Positions 55,563 through 64,000 of a stretch of 64,000 bases of DNA are shown in pieces. How positions within the stretch are numbered: position 1 is the stretch's first letter; every line of letters starts with the position of its first letter. The stretch is from Parapontixanthobacter sp963736595 (lineage in GTDB: Bacteria > Pseudomonadota > Alphaproteobacteria > Sphingomonadales > Sphingomonadaceae), in the NCBI GenBank assembly GCA_963736595.1, contig CAVTPG010000009.1:1-64000 (forward strand), in the 5' to 3' direction. The notes beneath the pieces were generated by a model, which was not told the DNA's origin, did no database searches, and was given only the letters and a program-made list of their open reading frames with translations. Position numbers and translations under genes: made by a program.

Positions 55563-57071
55563 ATGGAGGATCAGGCAGCACAGCATATTGTCATAGTCGG
55601 CGGCGGGACCGCAGGCTGGATGGCGGCTGCTGCCTTGTCACGCTTTACCGACCGCACGATCACGCTGATCGAATCCGATGCCATCGGCACGGTGGGAGTG
55701 GGTGAAGCGACGATCCCGCAAATCCGCCTGTTCAATGCGGGGCTGGGAATCGATGAAGCCGAGTTTCTGCGCGAGACACGCGGCAGTTTCAAACTGGGTA
55801 TCGAATTTGCCGGATGGGCGGGCGAAGGGCGCAGCTATATGCACGCCTTTGGCAATATTGGGCATCCATCGGGCCTGTTACCGTTCCACCATTACTGGTT
55901 GCGTGCAAAGGCGGAAAATAAAGCTGGGCCGCTTGAAAATTATTCGCTGAACGAGTTGGCGGCGCGCGCATTGAAAATGCAGATGTGGCGGCCTGATCCA
56001 GAGCACTCTAAGCCGGAAATGCCGTGGGCTTACCACTTTGATGCTGGTCTTTATGCCGCTTACTTGCGCCGCTATTCCGAAGCGCGCGGCGTGACCCGCA
56101 TTGAAGGTATGGTGGCCAAAGTCACCCGCGACGATACGGGAATTGCTGCGATCATCTTACAAGATGGTCAGGCGATTGAGGGCGAGTTTTTCATCGATTG
56201 CACCGGGTTCCGCAGCTTGCTGCTAGGCGATGCGCTGGAGACGCCGTTCGAGGATTGGACGCACTGGCTGCCATGTGACCGCGCCGTCGCTGTTCCGTGT
56301 GCGACCAAAGGCGACTTCACGCCCTATACCAAAGCTATTGCGCGCGAAGCCGGGTGGCAATGGCGCATTCCCCTGCAACACCGGATCGGAAACGGCCACG
56401 TTTATTGCAGCGAATTCCTATCCGATGATGCTGCGCTGGGATCGCTGCTAGCCAATATCGATGGCGAGCCGCAGGCCGAGCCGAACCAGCTTCGCTTTAC
56501 AACCGGTACACGTGGTCAGCATTGGGTCGGTAATTGTCTCGCGTTGGGTCTGGCTGCGGGTTTCATGGAGCCGCTGGAATCGACCAGCATCCATTTAATT
56601 CAGTCCTCGCTTGCGCGGTTCTTGCAGATGTTGCCCAATGGTGTGTCCAATGCGTCGATGCGGCAGGAATACAATCGCCAGACCGCGTTTGAATGGTCGC
56701 GCATTCGCGATTTTCTGATCCTGCATTACTGGGCGAATGGGCGCGTTGGCCAGCCGTTCTGGGACCGATGCCGCGCGATGGAATTGCCGGACACGCTAAG
56801 CGCCAAGATCGAACAGTTTAAAAGCGCCGGGTTCATTCACCGCGAGCACGAAGAATTGTTCACCGAACAAGGCTGGCTGCAGGTTTTCATCGGACAGGAC
56901 ATAATGCCGGAAAGCTGGAACCCGATCGCCGATGCCATGCCGCAGGATCAGCTTGGCGCGATGTTGCAGCGGATCGAGGCTCGCAACCGCGAAATGGTCG
57001 AAACCATGCCCGGCCATGTCGAATTTTTGCGCGGCTTTTGTATGCCGCAAGCCAATCGGAAGACCGCATGA
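55563..57071 (+). CDS. tryptophan-halogenase-like flavoprotein
   Basis: A 502-residue FAD-dependent protein of the tryptophan halogenase family. Motifs: GGGTAG (residues 13-18) for FAD, VGVGEATIPQ, the conserved Lys in SFKLGIEFAGW (K77, equivalent to the catalytic Lys of PrnA/RebH), the halogenase motif WQWRIP (265-270) and EPLESTSIHL (336-345) with the conserved Glu. All key residues are present. The start ATG at 55563 has AAGGA upstream; a TATAAT at 55455 could be part of a promoter. Such genes often accompany TonB receptors in polysaccharide loci, where the true substrate is unknown. It overlaps the next gene (ATGA). Confidence 0.85.
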   Translation: MEDQAAQHIVIVGGGTAGWMAAAALSRFTDRTITLIESDAIGTVGVGEATIPQIRLFNAGLGIDEAEFLRETRGSFKLGIEFAGWAGEGRSYMHAFGNIGHPSGLLPFHHYWLRAKAENKAGPLENYSLNELAARALKMQMWRPDPEHSKPEMPWAYHFDAGLYAAYLRRYSEARGVTRIEGMVAKVTRDDTGIAAIILQDGQAIEGEFFIDCTGFRSLLLGDALETPFEDWTHWLPCDRAVAVPCATKGDFTPYTKAIAREAGWQWRIPLQHRIGNGHVYCSEFLSDDAALGSLLANIDGEPQAEPNQLRFTTGTRGQHWVGNCLALGLAAGFMEPLESTSIHLIQSSLARFLQMLPNGVSNASMRQEYNRQTAFEWSRIRDFLILHYWANGRVGQPFWDRCRAMELPDTLSAKIEQFKSAGFIHREHEELFTEQGWLQVFIGQDIMPESWNPIADAMPQDQLGAMLQRIEARNREMVETMPGHVEFLRGFCMPQANRKTA

Positions 57072-58924
57072 TGACTTACACGAAGCTAACCCTGATGCCG
57101 TTGCTGGCGCTCGGCCTGATTGGGTGTCAGACCATGGCACCGGCCACCGCGCAAGCTCAGGAAGCAGCGGAGAGTGCAAATTTTCGCGAGCGGCTTCCGG
57201 AAGATGAAGTCGTGTATTTCGTCTTGCCCGATCGCTTTGCCAATGGCGATACCACCAATGATCTCGGCGGCTTACCCGAAGATCGGCTCGTCAGCGGGTT
57301 CGACCCGGCGCATAAGGGCTTTTATCATGGCGGCGATCTGAAAGGTCTGACCGCCAAGCTGGATTACCTCGAAGGCATGGGCATAAGTGCGATCTGGTTT
57401 GCGCCGATCTTCAAGAACAAGCCCGTGCAAGGACCGCCCGGCGATGAAAGCGCCGGGTATCACGGCTATTGGGTCACGGATTTTACCAGCATCGATCCCC
57501 ATTTCGGGACCAATGCCGAATTCAAGGCCTTCGTCGATGCGGCGCACGCGCGCGGCATGAAGGTCTATATGGACATCATCACCAATCACACCGCCGATGT
57601 GATCCGCTACGGCGAGGGTGATGCAACCGGCTACAAATATCGCAGCGTGGCCGATTATCCCTACTCGCGAAAGCTTGGCCCGGACGGCGCGGCAATCAAT
57701 GACGGCTTCCTTGGCGACGATGTGCAGACGGTCGAGAATTTTGCGGCGCTAACCGATCCGACATATGCTTACACGCCAGTCGTTCCCGATGCTGAAGCCG
57801 ACGTTAAAGTGCCGGCCTGGCTCAATGATCCGATCTATTACCACAATCGCGGGGATACGACGTTCAGCGGGGAAAGCAGCCGTTATGGCGACTTTGTCGG
57901 GCTGGATGATCTGTTTACAGCGCATCCGCGCGTCCTGTCGGGGATGACCGAAATTTACGGCGACTGGATCCGCGAATTTGGCGTCGATGGCTTTCGCATC
58001 GATACGGCACGGCACGTCAATCCGGAATTCTGGCAGAGCTTCGTGCCCGCCATGCTGGACATCGCCAAGTCCGAGGGCATTCCCAATTTCCACATCTTTG
58101 GCGAGGTCTATAAAGACACGCCCGACAACGGCTATATCGCGCAATATACGCGGCGCGACGGGTTTCCTGCGGTGCTGGATTTCGCCTTTCAAACGGCAGT
58201 GATGCAAGCTTTGAGCGGCGAGGCATCGCCCGAAGTCATGACGCAGATGTTCGATGGCGACGTGCTGTATGAAGGCGGAGAAGATGCGGCGCGAACCATG
58301 CCGACATTTCTTGGTAATCACGACATGGGCCGTTTTTCGACGCTGCTCAAAGCGCGCTTGCCGAAAATTTCGCAGGAAGAACTGCTGGCTCGCGTGAAGC
58401 TTGGCCACGCAATGATGATGACGCTGCGGGGAAGTCCGGTGATTTATTCTGGCGATGAGCAGGGCTTTGTCGGCGATGGCAATGATCAGGCGGCGCGCGA
58501 AGATATGTTTCCGAGCGTGACGGCCAGCTACAATGACAACGACCTGATCGGGACGGACGCGACAACGGCCGAGGCCAATTACGACACGTCGCATCCGCTC
58601 TATATGCTGATCCGCGAACTGGCCGCGATCCGCAAAGCGCATCCGGCACTGGCGCGGGGCAAGCAGATCGTGCGGACTTATGATTTGGAGCCGGGACTGT
58701 TTTCGGTCTCGCGGTTCGATCCTGATACTGGCGCGGAATATCTGATCGCGTTTAATACGAGTAATGCCCCGCTGACAACGCGCAGCCGCATCGGGTATGA
58801 AGCCCGCTCACTGGAAACGCTAGCCGGTCGCTGTCCGACCACAGTCGATGCGCCGGGCAGCGTGTTGCTGGACTTGCCCGCATTCGGCTGGGCGGTGTGC
58901 AAAGCGGACGCGCGTCCCGAATGA
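57068..58924 (+). CDS. GH13 alpha-amylase, lipoprotein
   Basis: A 618-residue GH13 amylase. The N-terminus is a lipoprotein signal (LMPLLALGLIGC), so the enzyme is probably on the outer membrane, facing either side. The barrel motifs are VYMDIITNHTADV, DGFRIDTARHVN (nucleophile Asp), FHIFGEVYKD (Glu) and FLGNHDMGRF (Asp). A domain B insert sits near residues 180-270, and a C-terminal beta domain ends the protein. The ATG at 57068 overlaps the halogenase stop. It would cleave starch into maltodextrins for the TonB receptor. Confidence 0.9.
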   Translation: MMTYTKLTLMPLLALGLIGCQTMAPATAQAQEAAESANFRERLPEDEVVYFVLPDRFANGDTTNDLGGLPEDRLVSGFDPAHKGFYHGGDLKGLTAKLDYLEGMGISAIWFAPIFKNKPVQGPPGDESAGYHGYWVTDFTSIDPHFGTNAEFKAFVDAAHARGMKVYMDIITNHTADVIRYGEGDATGYKYRSVADYPYSRKLGPDGAAINDGFLGDDVQTVENFAALTDPTYAYTPVVPDAEADVKVPAWLNDPIYYHNRGDTTFSGESSRYGDFVGLDDLFTAHPRVLSGMTEIYGDWIREFGVDGFRIDTARHVNPEFWQSFVPAMLDIAKSEGIPNFHIFGEVYKDTPDNGYIAQYTRRDGFPAVLDFAFQTAVMQALSGEASPEVMTQMFDGDVLYEGGEDAARTMPTFLGNHDMGRFSTLLKARLPKISQEELLARVKLGHAMMMTLRGSPVIYSGDEQGFVGDGNDQAAREDMFPSVTASYNDNDLIGTDATTAEANYDTSHPLYMLIRELAAIRKAHPALARGKQIVRTYDLEPGLFSVSRFDPDTGAEYLIAFNTSNAPLTTRSRIGYEARSLETLAGRCPTTVDAPGSVLLDLPAFGWAVCKADARPE

Positions 58925-60556
58925 ACGAAATGTCTCATCTTGCTGACAAAACCAGCGCCTCGGCCCATCAGCCGTGGTGGCGCGGTGCGGCGATCTATCA
59001 CATTTACCCGCGCAGCTTCATGGATTCCAACGGCGATGGCATCGGCGATTTGCCCGGTATTACGCAAAAGCTGGATTATGTCGCAGCGCTTGGCGTCGAT
59101 GCCATCTGGGTCTCGCCTTTCTTCACCTCGCCCATGAAAGATTTCGGCTATGATGTGGCCGATTATTGCGGGGTCGATCCGATATTCGGGACGATCGACG
59201 ATTTCGATGCCTTGGTTGCGCGCGCGCATTCGCTGGGCCTGAAAGTCCTGATCGATCAGGTTTATTCGCACACCTCGGACGAGCATCCGTGGTTTGCGAC
59301 CAGCCGGGAAAGCCGGAATAATCCGAAGGCGGACTGGTATGTGTGGGCCGATGCGAAGCCCGATGGCTCGCCGCCGACCAATTGGCAGTCGGTGTTTGGC
59401 GGCCCGGCATGGACGTGGGATGCGCGACGCGGGCAATATTATCTGCACAATTTCTTAAACAGTCAGCCGCAAATCAACGGCCACAATGAAGACGTGCAAG
59501 AGGCGTTGCTGGACGTAGCGCGCTTCTGGCTGGACAAGGGCGTTGACGGCTTTCGTATCGATGCGCTGAATTTCCTGATGCACGATCCACAAATGCGCGA
59601 CAATCCGCCGGCGCCTGCCAGCGACAAACCGCGCACGCGTCCGTTCGACTTTCAGCTGCGCAAATACAATCAGTCGCATCCCGACATTGCCGCTTTCGTC
59701 GCCCGCATTCGCAATGTGACCGAGGAATATGATGCGATCTTCACAGTGGCCGAGGTTGGCGGCGACGAGGCCGAGGCGGAGATGAAAGCCTTTACCGCCG
59801 ATGACCGTCACTTGAATTCGGCTTATGGCTTCAACTTCCTTTATGCCGATCATTTCAGCCCCGGTCTGATCTGTGCGGCTTTGTCGGAATGGCCCGAGAC
59901 AGACGGGGTTGGCTGGCCAAGCTGGGCGTTTGAAAATCACGATGCGCCGCGCGCTCTGTCGCGATGGTGCGCGCCGGAGCATTGCGATGCTTTTGCAAGG
60001 CTGAAAATGCTGCTGCTGGTCAGTTTGCGCGGCAATGCAATCATCTATTACGGCGAGGAATTGGGCCTTACACAAGTCGATATTCCATTCGAGCAATTGC
60101 ATGATCCTGAAGCGATTGCCAATTGGCCGCTGACGCTCTCGCGCGATGGCGCACGCACGCCGTTTCCGTGGGATGCCGAGGCGTCGCACGCCGGGTTTAC
60201 CATGCGGCGAACCGTGGTTGCCGGTCGGAGCGATCAACCAGCAACAAGCGGTCAGCAAGCAGACTGACGACGACAATTCGATGCTGAATTTTACGCGCAC
60301 CGTGCTGGCTCTGCGCAAAGCCAATCCGGCGCTGCATCATGGCGAAATTCTCCAATGTAAAGCGAATGGCGATCTGCTCGATATGATCCGCCAGGCCGAC
60401 GGCCAGACACTGCGCTGCCTGTTCAATATCGGTCCAGACCCGCTGCCCTTGGACGAAGATAATGCCGGTGAAATCATCTTCGCTATTCCTGGATCGACAT
60501 TACAATTCCTCGCGCCGTTCGGTGCGCTCATCTTCGAGGAAACATCATGCGCATAA
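58921..60556 (+). CDS. GH13 alpha-glucosidase, frameshifted
   Basis: A GH13_23-type alpha-glucosidase. The N-terminal barrel is clear: AIYHIYPRSFMDSNGDGIGD, VLIDQVYSHTSDEHPWF, DGFRIDALNFLMHD (nucleophile), FTVAEVGGDE (acid/base) and FENHDAPRAL. After DAEASHAG the frame fails near 60196-60198, and the next frame supplies LPCGEPWLPVGAINQQQA, then LNFTRTVLALRKANPALHHG and a C-terminal beta domain. One extra T in TTT explains it; removal gives 544 residues. There is no signal peptide, so it is probably cytosolic. The ATG overlaps the previous stop, and the end overlaps the GH97 gene by ten bases. Confidence 0.88.
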
Positions 60557-62574
60557 CGCTTTTGCTCGCCGCTCTATCGGCTCTTTGCTGGCCAAGCATT
60601 GCTTATGCGGAAACCGTGCAATCACCCGATGGCCGGATTATCGTGACGCTGGATGCCGATGGCGAGGGCATTCCCTATTATTTGGTGGAGCGGGATGGCA
60701 AAACCCTGATTGCCAAGTCCAATCTTGGCTTTAACTTTACCGATGACGACCCGATGCGGCGCAATTTTGCGGTCACCACAAAGACCAGCAATACCGTGGA
60801 TACGCAATGGGAGCAGCCGTGGGGCGAGCGGCAATTTGTTGCCGACAAACACAACGAACTGACGCTGACATTTGCAGAGAAAGACGATACGCCGCGCGAG
60901 CTGATTGTGCGAATGCGGGTGTTTAATGACGGGGTTGGTTTCCGCTACGAATTTCCGGAGCAGGACCATTTCACAACCGCGCGGATCGCTGAAGAACTGA
61001 CGGAGTTCAACTTTGCGAGCGATGGCGATGCCTGGTGGATTCAGGCGGGCGACTGGAACCGCTACGAATATCTCTACACGCAAACTCCGGTCAGCGCCGT
61101 TTCCGTCGCCCACACTCCGATCACGTTTCGCATGGCCGATGGGCCGTATGTGTCGCTGCATGAAGCGGCGCTGGTCGATTATTCCGGGATGTGGCTGCGC
61201 CGGATGCAAGGCACGAATTTTCGCGCTTCGCTGGCGCCCAGCCCGCGCGGTCCCAAAGTTGTGCGCGATGCGCCGTTTCACACCCCCTGGCGCTCCATCC
61301 GAATTGCTGATGATACGTCGGGACTTTACGAAAGCGATCTGGAGCTAAACTTGAACGAACCCAACAAATTGGGCGATGTCAGTTGGTTCGAGCCGCACAA
61401 ATATATCGGCATCTGGTGGGAAATGCACCTTGATGAAAGCAGCTGGTCGAGCGGTGAAAAACATGGCGCGACCACGGACAATGCCAGAAAACACATCGAC
61501 TTTGCAGCAGAACATGGCTTTCGCGGCGTCCTGATCGAAGGCTGGAACATTGGATGGGATGGCAACTGGTTCGGCAATGGCCGCGAATTCAGCTTCACCG
61601 AAGCCTATCCCGATTTCGATATCGAAGCGGTCGCCGCTTATGCCAAAGATAAGGGCGTGCGGATCATCGGCCATCATGAAACAGGCGGCAATATCGCGGT
61701 GTACGAAGAGCAGCTGGCCGATGCGATGGCGTTTTACGAGCGGCTCGGCATCGATGCAGTGAAGTCTGGCTATGTCGCCGATGCGGGCGGGATAATCGCG
61801 TCCGACGGCGAAGGCGGCGAAACCTTCGTGTGGCATGACGGGCAGGAAATGGCGCGGCACCATTTGAAAGTCGTGAAGGAAGCCGCCAAGCACAAGATTG
61901 CGATGAATCCGCATGAGCCGATCAAGGATACTGGCTTGCGCCGCACCTATCCGAACTGGGTTAGCCGCGAAGGTGCGCGTGGAGCGGAATATGACGCTTG
62001 GGCCGTGCCGAAAAACCAGCCCGATCATGTCCCGACGATGGTCTGGACGCGGATGTTGTCCGGCCCGATGGATTACACATCCGGCGTGTTCAGCTTGAAG
62101 GGACGCGGAGCCGAAGCGCCCGATATTCCTTCGACATTGGCACGGCAATTGGCGTTCTACGTCGTAATTTATTCGCCAATCCAGATGGCGGCGGATTTGC
62201 CGGAGAACCTAGCCGCTTATCCGCGTGCATTGGATTTTGTTAAACGGGTTCCGGCTGACTGGTCGCACACAAAGCTGCTACAAGGTGCCATCGGCGAATA
62301 TGCCATCATGGCGCGGCAGGATCGCAACTCGGAAAGCTGGTATCTTGGCGGCGTGACCGATGAAAATGCGCGCGATGTGGAGATTAATCTGGACTTTCTC
62401 GACGCCGAACAAGCTTATACAGCAACGATCTGGCGGGACGGTGCCAAGGCTGACGGGCTAGGCGAGGATCGTCATGCGATGGATGTCGAAACGATGAGCG
62501 TCACCGCAAAAAGCATACTGGAATTGACGATGGCCCGCGCGGGTGGATTTGCGATAGAACTCAAGCCCGAGTGA
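60547..62574 (+). CDS. GH97 alpha-glucosidase (SusB-like)
   Basis: A 675-residue enzyme with a signal peptide (LLLAALSALCWPSIAYA), so periplasmic. Family GH97 is recognised by the N-terminal beta-sandwich, the barrel (HKYIGIWWEMHLDESSW, FRGVLIEGWNIGWDGNW, IIGHHETGGN) and the diagnostic MNPHEPIKDTGLRRTYPNW followed by REGARGAEYDAW. The acidic residues in HHETGG and REGARGAE fit the inverting SusB branch, which cleaves alpha-glucosides from maltooligosaccharides. It lies in the starch operon. Confidence 0.93.
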   Translation: MRITLLLAALSALCWPSIAYAETVQSPDGRIIVTLDADGEGIPYYLVERDGKTLIAKSNLGFNFTDDDPMRRNFAVTTKTSNTVDTQWEQPWGERQFVADKHNELTLTFAEKDDTPRELIVRMRVFNDGVGFRYEFPEQDHFTTARIAEELTEFNFASDGDAWWIQAGDWNRYEYLYTQTPVSAVSVAHTPITFRMADGPYVSLHEAALVDYSGMWLRRMQGTNFRASLAPSPRGPKVVRDAPFHTPWRSIRIADDTSGLYESDLELNLNEPNKLGDVSWFEPHKYIGIWWEMHLDESSWSSGEKHGATTDNARKHIDFAAEHGFRGVLIEGWNIGWDGNWFGNGREFSFTEAYPDFDIEAVAAYAKDKGVRIIGHHETGGNIAVYEEQLADAMAFYERLGIDAVKSGYVADAGGIIASDGEGGETFVWHDGQEMARHHLKVVKEAAKHKIAMNPHEPIKDTGLRRTYPNWVSREGARGAEYDAWAVPKNQPDHVPTMVWTRMLSGPMDYTSGVFSLKGRGAEAPDIPSTLARQLAFYVVIYSPIQMAADLPENLAAYPRALDFVKRVPADWSHTKLLQGAIGEYAIMARQDRNSESWYLGGVTDENARDVEINLDFLDAEQAYTATIWRDGAKADGLGEDRHAMDVETMSVTAKSILELTMARAGGFAIELKPE

Positions 62575-64000
62575 GCGATTTGCGGCCACCTCGCGTCGTT
62601 GTTCTGGGCGGCGGCAGTGCAGGCTGGATCACGGCCTGCTTGCTGCATCAGAAATGGGGCGAGCGCGGTGGCAGCGTCACGGTGGTCGAAGATCCGGCCA
62701 TCGGTATCATTGGCGTTGGCGAGGGTTCGACGCCGCAATTAAAAGCCTTTTTCGACCACCTTGGCATTGCCGAAGCTGACTGGATGCGCGCGTGCGACGC
62801 CACCTATAAGCTGGGCATTAGGTTTACTGGCTGGAGCAACCGCGCGGGGTTTGACAGCTATTTCCACCACTTCCCCGCCGCACTTGACGTGCATAGCGAA
62901 CCTGCTTTTATCCATAATTGCGCGCTTGCCCGGCGCGGTTTCGAGGTGCCGGTTTTGCCCGATGGCTATTTCCTCGGCAGCTATCTGGCCCGGCAAGGCA
63001 AAGCGCCCCATCCGGCAGAAAACTTTCCGTTTCCGCCAAGCTACGGCTATCATTTCGATGCGTACAAGCTGGGTGCATATTTGCGCGATTGGGCAGTGCC
63101 GCGCGGAGTGCGCCATGTGCCGCGCAATGTCTCACAAGTCGAGCTGAGCGAAGAGGGCGAGGTCGCGGCGCTGCTATGCGATGATGGCGAGCGGCTGGAG
63201 GGCGATATTTTCGTCGATTGTTCGGGTTTCCGCGCGATGATTGCGCAAGGCGCGCTCGATGCCAAATTTCTGCCGTTTGCCGATAATCTCTTCAACGACC
63301 GTGCCGTGGTCATGCCAACCCCAGCCGAAGAACCATTTCGCCCGCAAACCGAAAGCATTGCAATGCAGGCCGGGTGGCGCTGGAAAATCCCGCTGACGAC
63401 CCGCGTTGGAAATGGCTATGTCTATTCATCGCGCTATATTTCGGATGACGCAGCCGAAACCGAATTGCGCTCCGCGATCGGGATGCTGGATAGCGATACC
63501 ACTGCCCGCACCTTGCCGATGAAGGTTGGGCGGCTGGAAAATAGCTGGACGAAGAATTGCCTGTCGGCGGGTTTATCGCAAGGCTTTATCGAGCCGCTGG
63601 AAGCAACCGCTTTGCACATCGTCATTACGACCGCGCTGGAATTTGCCGACGCTTACGAGCAGGGCGGATATACAGCGGAGCATCGCGAGCGGTTCAATGC
63701 AAAAACGGCTGCGCGCTATGAAGCGATCCGCGATTATATCGTCGCCCATTACCGTCTTAATCAGCGGGACGACAGCGAGTATTGGCGCGATAACGCAAGC
63801 AATTCCGCACTGTCCGACGATCTGAAAGCGATGATGACCGGCTGGTACACGCATCGCGATATCGGCGAAACGAACGCGCAGCATTATCCGACGCAGGCCT
63901 ATTCGAACGCGAGCTGGCATTGCCTGTTTGCCGGATATGGCAGCTTTCCAGCCCCTGCCAAGATGCAGCCTTGTCCGCCGCAAGCCAATCCCGCCGATGC
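62571..64000 (+). CDS. second tryptophan-halogenase-like flavoprotein, runs off window
   Basis: A GTG start at 62571 overlaps the GH97 stop (GTGA), and the frame stays open to the window's right edge, at least 476 residues. It has the FAD motif GGGSAG, GVGEGSTPQL, the Lys in TYKLGIRFTGW (K80), WRWKIP (WxWxIP complete) and EPLEATALHI. The last motif has Ala where the first paralogue and PrnA/RebH have Ser. Otherwise the fold seems intact. It differs enough from the first copy to be an old duplication or a separate recruitment. The substrate is unknown; the C-terminus is cut by the window. Confidence 0.85.
   Translation, partial: MSDLRPPRVVVLGGGSAGWITACLLHQKWGERGGSVTVVEDPAIGIIGVGEGSTPQLKAFFDHLGIAEADWMRACDATYKLGIRFTGWSNRAGFDSYFHHFPAALDVHSEPAFIHNCALARRGFEVPVLPDGYFLGSYLARQGKAPHPAENFPFPPSYGYHFDAYKLGAYLRDWAVPRGVRHVPRNVSQVELSEEGEVAALLCDDGERLEGDIFVDCSGFRAMIAQGALDAKFLPFADNLFNDRAVVMPTPAEEPFRPQTESIAMQAGWRWKIPLTTRVGNGYVYSSRYISDDAAETELRSAIGMLDSDTTARTLPMKVGRLENSWTKNCLSAGLSQGFIEPLEATALHIVITTALEFADAYEQGGYTAEHRERFNAKTAARYEAIRDYIVAHYRLNQRDDSEYWRDNASNSALSDDLKAMMTGWYTHRDIGETNAQHYPTQAYSNASWHCLFAGYGSFPAPAKMQPCPPQANPAD

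Noticed and set aside
1..64000. tRNA, rRNA, CRISPR arrays, insertion sequences, integrase sites
   Set aside because: No cloverleaf, spaced repeats, transposase or terminal inverted repeats were seen; the few intergenic gaps are short.

Overview
The window looks like chromosomal DNA of a motile, GC-rich alphaproteobacterium, most likely a sphingomonad of the Erythrobacteraceae type. The reasons are the style of the flagellar genes (FlbD-like regulator, sigma-54 promoters, MotAB at the end of the flg operon), the TonB-receptor/tryptophan-halogenase/GH13/GH97 starch locus, and the paired DUF2868/DUF3482 genes. The genus is an inference.

Layout. (1) 1-15.7 kb holds ordinary chromosomal genes: a truncated lipoprotein, a secreted protein, an AmpG-like MFS permease, a winged-helix/TPR regulator, a TraB/GumN-like protein, an ABC-F ATPase, a cupin ribosomal-oxygenase-like protein, an RluE-like pseudouridine synthase, a DUF2868/DUF3482 membrane GTPase pair and acetyl-CoA synthetase. 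(2) 15.7-30.5 kb is one minus-strand operon, flbD-fliEFGHIJKLMNOPQR-flhB-fliD-fliS, with many stop/start overlaps. (3) 30.7-31.7 kb is a short flagellin gene with its own terminator. (4) 32.1-41.7 kb is a second minus-strand operon, flgBCDEFGHIJKL-motAB, with a consensus sigma-54 promoter ahead of flgB. (5) 42-48.2 kb runs on the plus strand: an unusual MotA-MotB fusion protein, flgA, flgM, flgN, a second sigma-54 promoter sharing the same 17-mer, a flagellar lytic transglycosylase, flhA and fliA. (6) 48.2-64 kb is a starch/maltodextrin utilisation locus. A LacI regulator, an MFS sugar transporter and an alpha-amylase lie on one strand. A TonB receptor, a tryptophan-halogenase-like protein, a lipoprotein alpha-amylase, a GH13 alpha-glucosidase, a GH97 enzyme and a second halogenase-like protein lie on the other.

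How the parts work together. The flagellar region encodes most of the basal body, export apparatus, hook, filament, stators and the regulators FlbD-like, FlgM and FliA. No chemotaxis genes are visible, and FliM lacks the usual N-terminal CheY-binding peptide. In the starch locus, a surface amylase would make maltodextrins, the TonB receptor would import them, periplasmic GH97 and GH13 enzymes would trim them, and the MFS permease would carry the products inward under LacI control. Two similar palindromes upstream of the two divergent units are candidate operators.

Caveat on sequence quality. At least 13, probably 14, single-base reading-frame breaks are visible: seven in the TonB receptor and one each in seven other genes. 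Nearly all sit at short runs of one base, and every frame stays open and homologous on both sides of each break. Repairing one base at each site restores full-length proteins, so sequencing or assembly error is the simplest explanation, although real decay of the TonB receptor cannot be excluded.
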